Below, in pieces: positions 1 through 10,653 of a DNA stretch of 64,000 bases (positions are counted from its first letter, which is position 1; the number at the start of each line of letters is the position of its first letter). The translations under genes and the position numbers were made by a program. A model generated the notes under the pieces. That model was not told where the DNA came from and did no database searches. It saw only the letters and a program-made list of their open reading frames with translations. Origin of the DNA: Macrostomum hystrix (Eukaryota; Platyhelminthes; Macrostomidae). The stretch is from positions 4,786,001 through 4,850,000 of the forward strand of contig CATNEN010000039.1 in NCBI GenBank assembly GCA_950097015.1, written 5' to 3'.

Positions 1-149
1 GCTGTACGAATAGACTCAAATGCTGAGTGAATGGCTGTGTGAGAAACGTACTGTGTGCAAACGCACTTTCGCGAATTTACTACATCTGGCTGATTAACTG
101 ACTGCAATATATATAGATAGGTAAGCAGATCTTAAACAAATCCTAAAAG

Positions 150-920
150 CGTATTTGTACAAAAGTACTTGAAGTACTGTTGCAATTGCTATTTCTGTTG
201 GTATTTTCGCAAAAATACGGACATGTTCTGAAACGAAGGTAAGGGCAGAATTTTTGCAAGAGTTTGCAAGTAGCGTGGCTTACTGGTATTTACGCGAATG
301 TAGATACGTATTCCTAGACAAAGTGTCTTGTACCTTTTACCATAGACGTTTCAACGAGCAGTATTTCTGCAAATTGCCAAAAGTATTGATGAATGCTATT
401 CTTGAAGGTATTTTCACGAAAAGACAAATTATAGTTCTAGATGAAAAATAAAGGGAGCATTTTTGCGAAAATACTTAAAGTAGTGTTGATTATTATTTTT
501 AATGATATTTTCACGAAAATACTAATGTGTCCCAAAGGAAAGTAAAGGCGTTATCGAATGAAGGATGCTGCCGCATTCGAACAAACGTACGTCAGTAGTA
601 TGCTAATAACAATCATTAACGATGGTATTTTCGCGAAAATACTGATGCGTGTTTTCAAACGAAAGTATACGAGTAAAAGCGGTATTTCAGCAAAAAATTA
701 TTATTATTGCTGATATATTCTTGAAGGTATTTTAGCGAAAGTACATAAGAATTCTCAAACAAGTGTACGGTAGTATTTGTGCAAAAATACTTTAAGGTAG
801 TGATGATTAATATTTCTGAAGGTAATTTTCACAAAAAGAAAACTTTTTTTTCAAAGAAAAGTAAAGGTCGTATTAAATGGTATTTTTGCAAAAATACAGA
901 TTTGTCATTAAGCGAATTGA
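150..920. repeat. degenerate tandem repeat built on a palindromic core
   Basis: A near-palindrome of the form GTATTTTCGCGAAAATAC recurs about ten times with substitutions, for example near 200, 450, 510, 630, 725, 775 and 880. Linker sequence between copies is also similar (TTCTCAAACGAAAGTA, AGTAGTGTTGATTATTATT). This suggests an old tandem array with a unit near 100 bp, now heavily diverged. No gene is seen here; the short ORFs are by-products of the repeat. Confidence 0.65.
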
Positions 921-1019
921 AAGCGTGTTCTAATGCACTGGTTGCAGAGTGTCAGATCATTAAACATTTACATACAGCATTGCACTGCACGTATTTGACT
1001 TTGATTTAAATATGCACAC

Positions 1020-1436
1020 ATCGCGACACCAATATTTTGAATTTAATTGTCGCATAAAACTAGCGTGTTCTTGACCGAGGTACCGGTATGTTCTATGAGG
1101 CATGAGCTAATGCGCTATGGTCAGACCTTTTTTACACCAGTTTCAGCAGACAATTTTTGACAAGTGCGCCGACCTTTTTTACCGACTATTTATAGCCTGG
1201 TTTTTTGCATTAGGAACCCGACCATTTTTTCACTTTTTCGTGTGTGGCCTATAGTGACCCTTCAGTCTGGATTTCCCTTTTTACATAGAAAATGAGAGGG
1301 AATTCCAAGCCACCCTTCTAAAAAAACCCGGGACTCTGTTGTCGGCGGTAAAAAATGGTCGATGCATTTTTTGTGCTTATGGCATCATTCCTATTTCAGA
1401 ATGAACTAGGCTATAGTAATGAAGATACAATGGAAC
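1020..1436. other. non-coding stretch, no feature recognised
   Basis: No convincing ORF or splice structure. The motif GACCTTTTTTAC occurs around 1130-1180 in similar form, which may be a faint internal repeat. The stretch leads directly into the inverted-repeat region. Confidence 0.4.
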
Positions 1437-1674
1437 TTTACCGGTTGGGTGCCGAGCAAGTTAATGGCGGTCGATCGAGGCGCGTAGCGCCGAGATCGTA
1501 ATCGCAATTAACTGCGAGGCAGCCAACCGGTAAAAGCATTATAAGGCTTCAGGCCATAGACAAATCAACTCCCCCTATAACGCTATCTGGCGGCTGTCGG
1601 TCGACAAGCAACGGCGTTATAGGGGGAGTTGATTTGTCTATGGCCTGAAGCCTTATAATGCTTTTACCGGTTGG
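1437..1674. repeat. perfect 60-bp inverted repeat (hairpin) with a third copy of its end
   Basis: Positions 1523-1582 and 1615-1674 are exact reverse complements over 60 bases, separated by a 32-base loop. The outer end, ACCGGTTGG, occurs a third time in + orientation at 1440-1448, so 1438-1532 can also form an alternative hairpin with the left arm. Arm identity implies recent formation or active homogenisation. Part of the arm (GAAGCCTTATAAT) reappears at 1818-1830. No transposase or clear target duplication was found. It may be a foldback element, a palindromic MITE or a local inverted duplication. Confidence 0.85.
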
Positions 1675-4600
1675 TAAAATACTTTAATTGATAATTGAAA
1701 AGAAACAAATATAAGCGTCCAAATTTTGTAAGCTTCTGGCTCATGGCGGATTGGCGCAGTTTGTGCCATAGACATGCCATTATCGCTGAGTGATCGTTTA
1801 TACCATAATACGTTGCTGAAGCCTTATAATCTTCATTGCGAGATGGCCATGAGCCAGCAAGGACCTTGTGGAAGCCGAGCGAAGCAAGATTTTCCATAGG
1901 TCCTTTCGAAGACGAACCCTAACCTAAATATTTATATTTATTCACTTGTTGTGTATTGTATTTGTTTTCCTTCTTCTTCTTAGACAACTCACAAACGCAA
2001 CGATGGATACAACAATGAAAAAAAAATGAACATCAAAGGAGAAATTAATAACAAAAACATTTTGTACACAGTGAGTCCGAAATTCTTTCCAATGACACCA
2101 CGTGTGCTATAATTTGATATTTGTTCAGGACTTATATGCAAAAACGATCTAAAATTACGTGTGCAAAATGCCATTCAAAAACAAAAAGGATATATAAAAA
2201 ACTGAGCCTATTGTTTTGCTAATTTCGCATCAGGCGGTTTAGAGCGTCTATTGGAGAAACTTTTAAGGCTGGTAAGAAAAAATTTTGCGAGTCAGTTTTT
2301 TTGCGTCTGCATGAAAATTGTACCCGATTTTTGCCGATTTTTCCATTTTCATGTACAAAGTACATCTAACCTGCACGTATCCACACGTGCAATACCTTGT
2401 TGGAAAGGGCATCCAAGCACCTATCCAATGATGCCATACTTGTTTCTTAATGTTTCGTTGGTCAAAAGTTGTGCGCCAAAGCCTTCAAACTTTTGCCGAG
2501 CAACAGGTAAAAAAATTGAAGGTTTTAGCAGCCTAGCTGACCACCAGCATGTCATAAAAACTTGATAAATTACGGAATCGTTATTGAATATGTTGGCAAT
2601 AATGACAAACAGGCGGCTAATAAGCAGCACCATAAAACGCACAATTGTTAGGGCTCCTTTTATGAGTCAAACAATGACCAAAACTGACCAAAAACACGTT
2701 TTTGAACATTAAAGCCGGACATATTTAAAGCAGTGCACTTAAACAAACTGAAACCAACGCAGCAATTTAGATGACATCCAGTTGATTCTAAAAACATGCA
2801 AAACCAAGCAGAAAATGCATTGCTTCCTTACTTTTAGTAGGGCCTCAAAGTGCACCTATACAAAATGCACTTTTAAAGTACACGTCTACTTTTTAGTACT
2901 AAAGGTTACCTGATAAAATGCTTGTCTTCATTAGACAGCCCCAGATGTCCCGCAAACAGTTCAGCAGCTCAAAGGACGCGCGGCCTTTATGCTGCTTCCT
3001 GTCAAACGTTTGAAAAAATGCACTTTTTGCACCTCTGCAAAAACACGTTTTTCACCTTGTCTGCATGTACAAAGGAGCAAATGCTCTAAAAATCATTATC
3101 ATATTATTGTAGCCTATAAATGCCCGCTTAAGGTCATATAGATCGTTAGGCAGCACCTTATTTTTCGTTACTCAATCCTTATTTTTATGAACACAATTTT
3201 CGAGCAACTCTAAAAAACACACTTTTCCGTTGCCATAGCAACCAAACAACGCGTCCGTGACAACCAAGCATGCCTGGCCCGATTGCCCCAGGTGTTTTAC
3301 ATTTAAGCGAAAACCGCATCCCTTTACAACACGTAATTCTCAAACGGTGGCATTTACAATTCGAAAAACGTCGTTTTCAGTGTGTGCAGTTGTTACCCAA
3401 TCTTATCATAGATGTTCTCGCATACTGGCTCACCCATCTCGCAACTAGATTAATTCCACAGTATTCCTTTCGATACAGCTGTGCTTTTTGTGTTGACCAG
3501 ATTTTATTTTCGCAACGCATACGTTATGTACTTTGTTTTAATCATTTTAACACGGAAAGCATCAAGCACATATTCGAAGCTTCGAGAGAGACATTTGGAT
3601 TTTAAAATCTGTCATCTATAATTTACACGCGGGTAGTAGACAGTAGTAGAGTCTTAAAAAACAGTTGCTAAATCATGTCACTCAGGTTATTTGTTTCATC
3701 TATCTCTGGAAATATGAAGGTATGATTTTAGAAAAAATAACTGATAACTAAACTAACCTAACCCACTGTGTATTCTTTTTGGCTTAGCTAGCTAGCTATC
3801 CATGGACCATGTAGAAGTGGAACGCTGGTCTGATTGCCATACTATTATTACAGCTTAGCTAATAATTCAATATTTTAGGAGGGAAATGGCACATCATTTG
3901 GTGCTATAGGCCTAAACACATATGGCTTGCATATCTAGTTATCAATTACCATTTAAGGGTTTACTATTTTAGCACAAAAATAATGGTCAATGACTAATGT
4001 TTTATTATTTAACCATTGGAGCAGGAGCCTACAAATAACATAACTGCTATTCATAGGGTGACTGTACAACTAACAAAATGACTGGCTAATAATATGGTGA
4101 CAATGATAAAAATTTTGTTGTAATTCACTTTTCAAAATGTTTGAACTTTGAGGTTTGACCTAGCCTCTAGGGAGTAGGGGCAGAAAGTCTAAAACTTCCA
4201 TGTTGCGAGCCACATCTCAGCCTAACCATGTCAAATTTTCAACTCATGTTCCTGACACACAAGTTAGAAAGGTAATAAATTTGCTTTCTACAGACTATAA
4301 AATGCATTTTGCATACAATAACTATTCTGGCATTGGAGGTAGAGATGTGGTGGCAATGATGAATAACATCTAATAATTACCATATGAATCAAATGAATGA
4401 TGAATAAAATGCAAGTGACAGGTGTAGCAATACTGTATTCTTATAATCTTATCTTCTCTATTTATCGCTCTTACTTTATCATTAAACTTTTTATATTTGT
4501 GCATTCACTGTATAAATAATAATTTTGCTTTTTGTATGCTCACCATATGAATAGCCATCTTGCTATTTGTACAATCACTGTATAAATAACAAATACATTG

Positions 4601-4973
4601 ATTCTACATTTCTGAAAACTTGACCTATCACTACCAAAAATGAATAGGTCCAATCCAGGTATTTTAAATTCAAAATGGGAATCTGAAATGCCAAATGTAC
4701 AGTATATTTCTCAATGTATGTTTCCAATTTAATTATATATAGCTACTAGCTTTTTTGCCCGTTGTTTTTGGGGCAGAAATTTAAAGCAAAGCAGTAAGCA
4801 ATTCACGTCTCTGTATTAACTTTATAGTGAAGGTCACCATTTATTTATTTACTGCATTAATGAAAAGTGAAGAGTTTGTTTAAGGGCGTTTTAAGTAAAA
4901 AATAAGTGAAAAGTTTGTCCAAACAGCCCCCTCTTGATTACTTCTTTAGAAACATGTCTTTTAGCCACTCCTC
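1675..4973. other. AT-rich intergenic region without a recognised gene
   Basis: Several ORFs of 60-111 codons occur but none shows conserved motifs, signal peptide or splice partners. A 12-bp inverted repeat, CTGGCTCATGGC at 1736-1747 and its complement at 1846-1857, belongs to the structured region on its left. Nothing else was recognised. Confidence 0.4.
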
Positions 4974-4981
4974 TATACAGT

Positions 4982-5260
4982 CAGTGGCAGATCCAGGAAT
5001 TTTGTTTTGGGGCGGTCTGTCAGGGGAGCGCCATGAGAATCACAGAGGGGGTGCCAGCGGCCGAAAAAAGGGCGCCAGGAGCCAAGAAAGGGCGCCAGCG
5101 GCTGAAAAACGGGAGCCAGCGGCTGAAAAAGGGGCGCCAGCGGCCGAAAAGGGGCGCCAGTGCTGCGACTGGCGCCCCTGGTAGGGGCATCTTATTCCCA
5201 TGATTAAAATTTTGGGGGGGGGCGACTGCCCCCGGCCCCCCCCCCCTAAATCTGCCTCTG
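4982..5260. mobile_element. hAT-type MITE with 8-bp target-site duplication
   Basis: The element starts CAGTGGCAGATCCAGG and its right end, reverse-complemented, reads CAGAGGCAGATTTAGG, giving 16-bp imperfect terminal inverted repeats with the CAG-N-GG ends common in hAT elements. It is flanked by the identical octamer TATACAGT at 4974-4981 and 5261-5268; 8-bp duplications are the hAT signature. At 279 bp it has no transposase and must be mobilised in trans. The interior holds a short GC-rich tandem repeat (GGGCGCCAGCGGCTGAAAAA-like, about 5030-5160) and a G/C homopolymer region near the right end. Confidence 0.9.
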
Positions 5261-5389
5261 TATACAGTATGCATGTACACGCGTATACATAAGGAAAATA
5301 GCCATGGCATAACAATAACAATGTCAAAGAAACAAAATTAAACTGTTTCAGAGTTCAGAGTTAGACAGGTCAAGGTCAATTCGTGACTA

Positions 5390-6679
5390 CTTTTCTATTA
5401 ATTGCTTGCGAGTCACCTCAAGGCCTGGGGATACACCACATTCTTCGTTCTTCCCCTTGGTGCGAAAATGAATAGGCCAGCTGGAGTTCCAACACGGGAG
5501 CAGGCGACATAAAGCTGCCCATGCGAGAAGCAAGGAGTCTCCAGGTTGATGCCAGCCACCTTCAGCGACTGTCCCTGAGCCTTGTTAATAGTCATCGCAA
5601 AGCACACTCTCACAGGGAACTGCAGTCGCTTGAACTGAAATGGCAGGTCCGTGGGGATAATTGGAATCCGGGGAACGAACACAGACTCTCCTCTGCCAGA
5701 TCCAGTCATTATCGTGGCCTCAATCACGTGTGGGAAGAGCCGCCTGACTATCAGTCTGGTGCCGTTACACAGCCTTGGCGCATTCAGGTTGCGGAGGAGC
5801 ATAATTGGTGCCCCAACTTTCAGCTGCAAGTTGTGCGATGGAGTTCCAGGAGAATCTAGAGAGTTCAGAAACTCAACAGGATACTCCACAGCGGTGTCAT
5901 CAGTCAACGTTGTATCAATTGACTTGTAGGTGAAAACTGCACCTGGCAACTCCTGAAGCAGTTGGTAGTTAATTTCGTTGGCGGCATCATTTCTAGAACA
6001 CAGAATTGCCCTCTCTGACAGCCAGTCAACGCCAGCCTCTCTCTTTCTTCTATCCCAGGCTGGCTGGAGAGAAATATCGACCGGAGAGCCCTGCGCACTG
6101 GGACGCCACCGCACTCACCGCACTCACCGCACTCAGTCTCAGTGCTGCTTGGGGGCCATTAGACAGTCTAGGGGTTTGGGTTGTGTACATTCACGGCTTG
6201 AAATACAATGTACAGTCTGGGGCTTCGGCGCCCGGGGAAGGGAGGGGGTGGCTGTAATAAAATTTGGCCCGCAGAGTGGCGGAGGGGAGTTGGGGTGGCT
6301 GTCCTCAGAAAACAAAAAGTGACTCACTTTGAGATGATGCAGCTTTGCTCTGGATTGAGTAGAGATGTTCAAAATTGACAGAATTGTTGGAAAACATGTA
6401 AAGTGTAAGTGGATCAAATTTGGAGAAAATCTGACAAAGTGGGGCGACGATATGTCGAATTGAGTGATTTTTTGACGATTTTCGAGCAGTTTTTTGCACT
6501 TTTGAGCAGGAAGGAAATGATTTTTCGGGAATTTGAGTAGCCTATTGCACTCAGCGTAGGTGGTTTTAGGTATGTGCAAAGTTTGGTGCAATTTGGTTGA
6601 GCGGTTTCGGCGTCTATAAAGACAAAAGGTTGCACACACACAGACAGACAGACAGAGTTTTCACTTTTATATATATAGA
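5390..6679 (-). mobile_element. internally deleted Helitron, 5' terminus plus helicase end
   Basis: On the minus strand the element begins at 6679 with TCTATATATATAAAAGTG preceded by A. A TC start with an AT-rich leader and a following CTGT-rich run is typical of Helitron 5' ends, which insert between A and T. About 600 bp later comes the C-terminal part of a PIF1-like helicase (5413-6114). The Rep domain and helicase N-terminus that should lie between are absent. I could not identify a clean CTRR 3' end with hairpin, so the lower boundary is approximate. Confidence 0.65.
5413..6114 (-). pseudogene. Helitron Rep/Hel helicase, C-terminal fragment (PIF1-like)
   Basis: The 233-codon ORF carries the C-terminal landmarks of PIF1-family helicases encoded by Helitrons. 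These are LKVGAPIMLLRNL, NGTRLIVRRL, then FAMTINKAQGQSL (helicase motif V region) and LYVACSRV (motif VI). In intact elements this segment follows a Rep nuclease and the Walker A/B half of the helicase. Neither is found upstream, where the sequence passes quickly into the element's 5' terminus, so the fragment cannot unwind DNA alone. The frame is uninterrupted, suggesting a fairly recent copy. It is a transposon relic, not the host PIF1 gene. Confidence 0.8.
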
Positions 6680-8451
6680 TGTTCTCTTTTATTTCTTGTT
6701 TTATGCAATTTATATTCATATAAAAAAAATTTTTTCTTAGATTTGTCATAGAATTTATTATTTAAGTTGCTTGCACAAGACAGTAGATGATATAACAGGG
6801 TTTTTGCCTACCATCATTTACCTACAGCAGAAGATAAAAATTAAGGCTTGGGCCCCAAGGACAATTTCAAAGTAGTGAGGCTTTCATTTTTTCTGTAGCA
6901 GTGTGCACTGTTTATATTTTATAGCCAAACTCATTCATTGTGTTAGATGGTTAGGGTGATTGGTGATATTATACAAAGGCCATTTGTATCATGTGTTCTG
7001 TGTCTTATCTTAAACAAATAAACAGTGGGACTAGCTTCTAAGGCTAATTGTTGTTTTTGAGCAAAAGAGTTCCATGCTAGACCAAACTTAAAACTTTGTG
7101 GCATATGTACAGGATTTTGTACAGGATGTACAGATGTATAGGAACAGAAACACACAATAAGACTCCTATAAGCAAAACTCACCTGAGGCAGCAAACTGCC
7201 ATTCTTTGCTTTCATGCCCAGCAGTCATTTTAATTTCCAAGCATTTCAATCCAATCAAAGCATTGGCCACAGAGAGAATTATAAAAATTCAAACAGCAAG
7301 AGAGACTTTTATTTAATGGGGCTGCAGCATTGCACAGATCCACAGTACATGTAATGCAAGCTGAAATCTAAACACCAAATCCATGGAAGATATATTTAAG
7401 AGACTCGCAATCTGCTTCTGAACACCCAGACCATAAGTAAAAATTGTCTAGTGATCTGCCGTATGCCATGTAACCAAAAGTGCATGTCGGCATTAGGTAC
7501 TTTGGAATTAAATGGTTCACGTGAGGCGAACTCGACCAGGTGCAGAATTCATAGATGAGATGGATTCTAGGTAAATACGAGTTAAAAATTAACTTGCCTA
7601 ATTCTTGTGCTGGCATATTCCTAGATAATGCTGTCATGCATGCAGAGATAAAACAGTTTGTGCCTGGATGTTATTTTTTAGTTAGTGCCTGCAGCTCTAC
7701 AATACTGATCCAAGATATGCTTTATCGACCTTGAATAATGTACTCGAGTAGGATGCCTATCTAGCTTGAGGTGTGGATGTCCGAAACTGCAATAGGGGCG
7801 CTGCCCGCATTTGAGTGCCAAATAACAATTGCGCGATAGTAAATTGTCTTCTCTTGACTACCAGCCTGGCACTGATCGGGCAGCTCGGTCAAGTCCAACA
7901 CTAGAATTATCTCCTGTTGTTCTCCTTAAGTTCAGATGGGCACCAGCCAGACCCCCATGTACTGGAGCTCCTCGAATGTATGCTGGCTGAAGAGTTTCTC
8001 TATATAAATTATGGCTCGAAAAGCCTTTCAATTGTTTGTCGTGACTGTCCATGATGCTGGCTGCATTCGCTGTAAAGTTACTGGTGGTATGTAAAGAGCT
8101 TGCAGTGCTAAGGTAATCAACAAGATAATTCATGAATTGCATTTGAGGTCATTTAAAAGCAGGTAAAAGACAAACAGAAAATATGAAAATATATCTGAAT
8201 ACGAGGGTATTTGCGGATAAAAAAAATTTTTTTCTATTTCATTTTAACAGAGCCGCCATTCAAGGAAAATGTGTAAAATTTCCTTCTTTTGTATTACAAA
8301 ACCCAATGAAGGCACGGAAAGCTTTCTACTTTCAGATTGTAGCTAATATCTATTTGTTACATATTTATGATCTTTTTATCTTAGCAAACCTAAACAGGAT
8401 TCTCTAATTACATGTACATGTTTGACGTGAAACGTCCCTTTTCCATCCAAG
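6680..8451. other. intergenic or first-intron sequence of the SH3BGRL-like gene
   Basis: No exon could be assigned. The missing first coding exon of the downstream SH3BGRL-like gene should lie somewhere upstream of 8452, but no ORF with the expected short beta-strand sequence next to a donor site was recognised. The ORFs at 6943-7215, 7368-7637 and 7858-8142 (minus) show no family features. Confidence 0.35.
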
Positions 8452-8965
8452 ATCAAGGATCGCCAGGCCTATGTTAAAAGAATCCTGGACAGCCTGGGTA
8501 TCCAGTATGAGGAGATCGACATATCCGAAGACAGCAACGCCGAGCTGAAGGCCCAGATGCAGTCCGCTGCGCGCAGTCACGGCAAGCCGGTGGTGCCGCC
8601 GCATCTGATGCGAGGCGATGCCTACCTTGGCGTGAGTGCATTTAAATTTCAAAACCAGTCTAACAGTCTTGTTTGTTTATTCGTTTTAATATTTTGTTTT
8701 AATTTCTAACCGCAGGACGGAGAAGACTTCTCCAATGCTGTTGAGATCGATCGTCTGAGCGCCTTTCTGCAGCTAATCTCTGCTGACGATGATGAGGTGA
8801 GTAAAAACTACTTACATGTGTACTAATTAACAGATGCAAGCCTTGACACGATTATAACACTGCATTTAAAATCCAATCGAACCGCAGAGTGGCCACAAAA
8901 AATCTGAAAACATCGAAGACGCAACTGCGTTGGGTGAAGCGACAGATGCTACGAAAGACGATTGA
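8452..8965 (+). CDS. SH3BGRL: SH3-binding glutamic acid-rich-like protein (thioredoxin fold), 5' exon missing
   Basis: Three exons join in phase 0: 8452-8631, 8716-8796 and 8888-8965 (stop TGA). Each begins after AG (CCAAG, CCGCAG, CCGCAG) and each internal end is followed by GTGAG. The product starts IKDRQAYVKRILDSLGIQYE and continues through KPVVPPHLMRGDAYLGDGED to LSAFLQLISADDDE. This matches the glutaredoxin-like core of SH3BGRL proteins, including the cis-proline region and the second half of the fold. The C-terminus is short and acidic. Family members begin with one more beta strand (about 15 residues), which must come from an upstream exon I could not find. SH3BGRL proteins are small cytosolic glutaredoxin-like adaptors lacking the redox CxxC. 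Family assignment is firm; the subtype is not determined. Confidence 0.85.
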
Positions 8966-9123
8966 CTGGACAGCTAAAATGATTTTTTTCTCACTGTTAA
9001 ATCATTAATATGTATTCTTCTGATATCTAATCTTCAATAATGTTCGTTTAAAGCGATTTTGGTATTTTTAATAGAGCACACTTGGACCACATCACTATTA
9101 AATTAATATTCGAAACGGACTTA

Positions 9124-9618
9124 CCTGGTCATGCCGGGTCTACATGGTCATGCCGGGTCTACCTTGTCATACCGTGTCTACCTGGTCATGCCGGGTCTAC
9201 CTGGTCTGGTCACACCGGGTCTACCTGGTCATACCGGGTCTACCTGGTCATACCGGGTCTACCTGGTCATACCGGGTCTACCTGGTCACACCGGGTCTAC
9301 CTGGTCATACCGGGTCTACCTGGTCATACCGGGTCTACCTGGTCATACCGGGTCTACCTGGTCATACCGGGTCTACCTGGTCATACCGGGTCTACCTGGT
9401 CATGCCGGGTCTACCTGGTCATGCCGGTTCTACCTGGTCATACCGGGTCTACCTGGTCATACCGGGTCTACCTTGTCATACCGTGTCTACCTGGTCATGC
9501 CGGGTCTACCTGGTCTGGTCACACCGGGTCTACCTGGTCATACCGGGTCTACCTGGTCACACCGGGTCTACCTGGTCATACCGGGTCTACCTGGTCATAC
9601 CGGGTCTACCTGGTCATA
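9124..9618. repeat. minisatellite, 19-bp unit, about 26 copies
   Basis: The unit is CCTGGTCATACCGGGTCTA with few variants (TACC or TGCC, CACC, and GGTCTGGTCAC as a length variant). A longer block containing the GGTCTGGTC variant occurs twice, near 9170-9225 and 9465-9530, so part of the array was duplicated as a unit. ORFs of up to 230 codons across it exist because no unit frame contains a stop; they are not genes. Confidence 0.95.
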
Positions 9619-10198
9619 ATGTGGGTTCGTGGTGCTATTTATTGTACTGCTGATTCGTTATGCGTCTTGATCCAGCTTAAAATACCTATCTCGGCTTTTA
9701 TCCCAGCAATCGACAGGGTTGAAGTAAAAATTGACTGTTTGCTTTCAGTAAATATTTTCTGTCTCCAGCAATGATCGCTAGCAGAAAATTTGCAGTCTCA
9801 TTGTAATTCCAGTAAATTTACTTTTGTCTGACGTATTTATTCCTCAATAATTTTACAATACGTACACAATCTGTACTGTTCATTTGAAGTTGTAAAGTAT
9901 CCGATTAGGTATTGATTTTGTTAATTTAATTTGCAAAGCCGTTCCATTACCGATTTTTTCTACATTGCACATTCTGAACTCCGCTTGTTAAAATTCCAAT
10001 TCGCGCTATTGATATCTGCTGTTTCTGCCAGTGCGTATTTTTCTAATCAACTGCTTCTTTTTTTCGTGTGAACTCTTCCGGTTATTGAACGGTTCTCAAC
10101 GAGTTATTGGCTTCGAATTAATGATAAATAAATTGCTTTTGAATATTCTAGAGCTGTAGCCATCCTTCAGTATATGCTGTTCTTTTATTTCCTGTCTT
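9619..10198. other. intergenic, no feature recognised
   Basis: AT-rich single-copy sequence between the minisatellite and the next MITE. No ORF, RNA gene or splice signal could be supported. Confidence 0.35.
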
Positions 10199-10369
10199 CA
10201 GGGGCGTAGCCAGGATTTTTTTGGGATATCGGTTTTGGTTCTATCCAGCGTATCCAGAATAAAAAACAATTAATTCATTTCTTTCGAAGAAACGGAATGC
10301 GAACAATTTTGAGACATCAAATTTTGGGGGTATCCGCCGATACACCGATACCCCCTCGCTACGCCACTG
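10199..10369. mobile_element. short hAT-like MITE
   Basis: The ends are CAGGGGCGTAGCCAGG at 10199 and, on the other strand, CAGTGGCGTAGCGAGG, giving about 16-bp terminal inverted repeats with two or three mismatches. The flanks (CCTGTCTT at 10191-10198, CCTGTTCA from 10370) share only the first five bases, so the target duplication is decayed. The 171-bp interior is AT-rich and non-coding. The CAG-N-GGCGTAGC end is a common hAT MITE terminus and differs from the element at 4982. Confidence 0.75.
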
Positions 10370-10653
10370 CCTGTTCATGTTTGATTTTTTTTAATTAGTT
10401 TTTCCGAATTTTCTTCGAATATGATGGAGCTGACTATGCACACAGGGTTGCAATTCTCGCGCATTAGGCTTTAAAAGTATACTTTGCCACTTAAAATAGC
10501 TTAACATCATCGAAAAGTTAATTGGCGGCGTGAGCTAGTTTAGGCACTCAGGATGCCCAGTTTGGGGATGTGTGCGTCATCCGTGATCCCAGATGCTAGG
10601 TTTAGAAACCCTAACCCTGCAGTGAGTGCATTGTCTTCGCTTTCGCTTTTCAG

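Noticed and set aside
5020-5327. ORFs of 90-96 codons near 5.1 kb
   Set aside because: They lie within the MITE's GC-rich internal repeat.
6139-6749. 166- and 111-codon minus-strand ORFs at the Helitron 5' end
   Set aside because: No Rep or helicase motifs; low-complexity leader of the transposon.
9082-9774. 230-codon TGSTWSYRVYLVIPGLPGH-type repeat ORF
   Set aside because: Translation of the 19-bp minisatellite, with three frames open at once.
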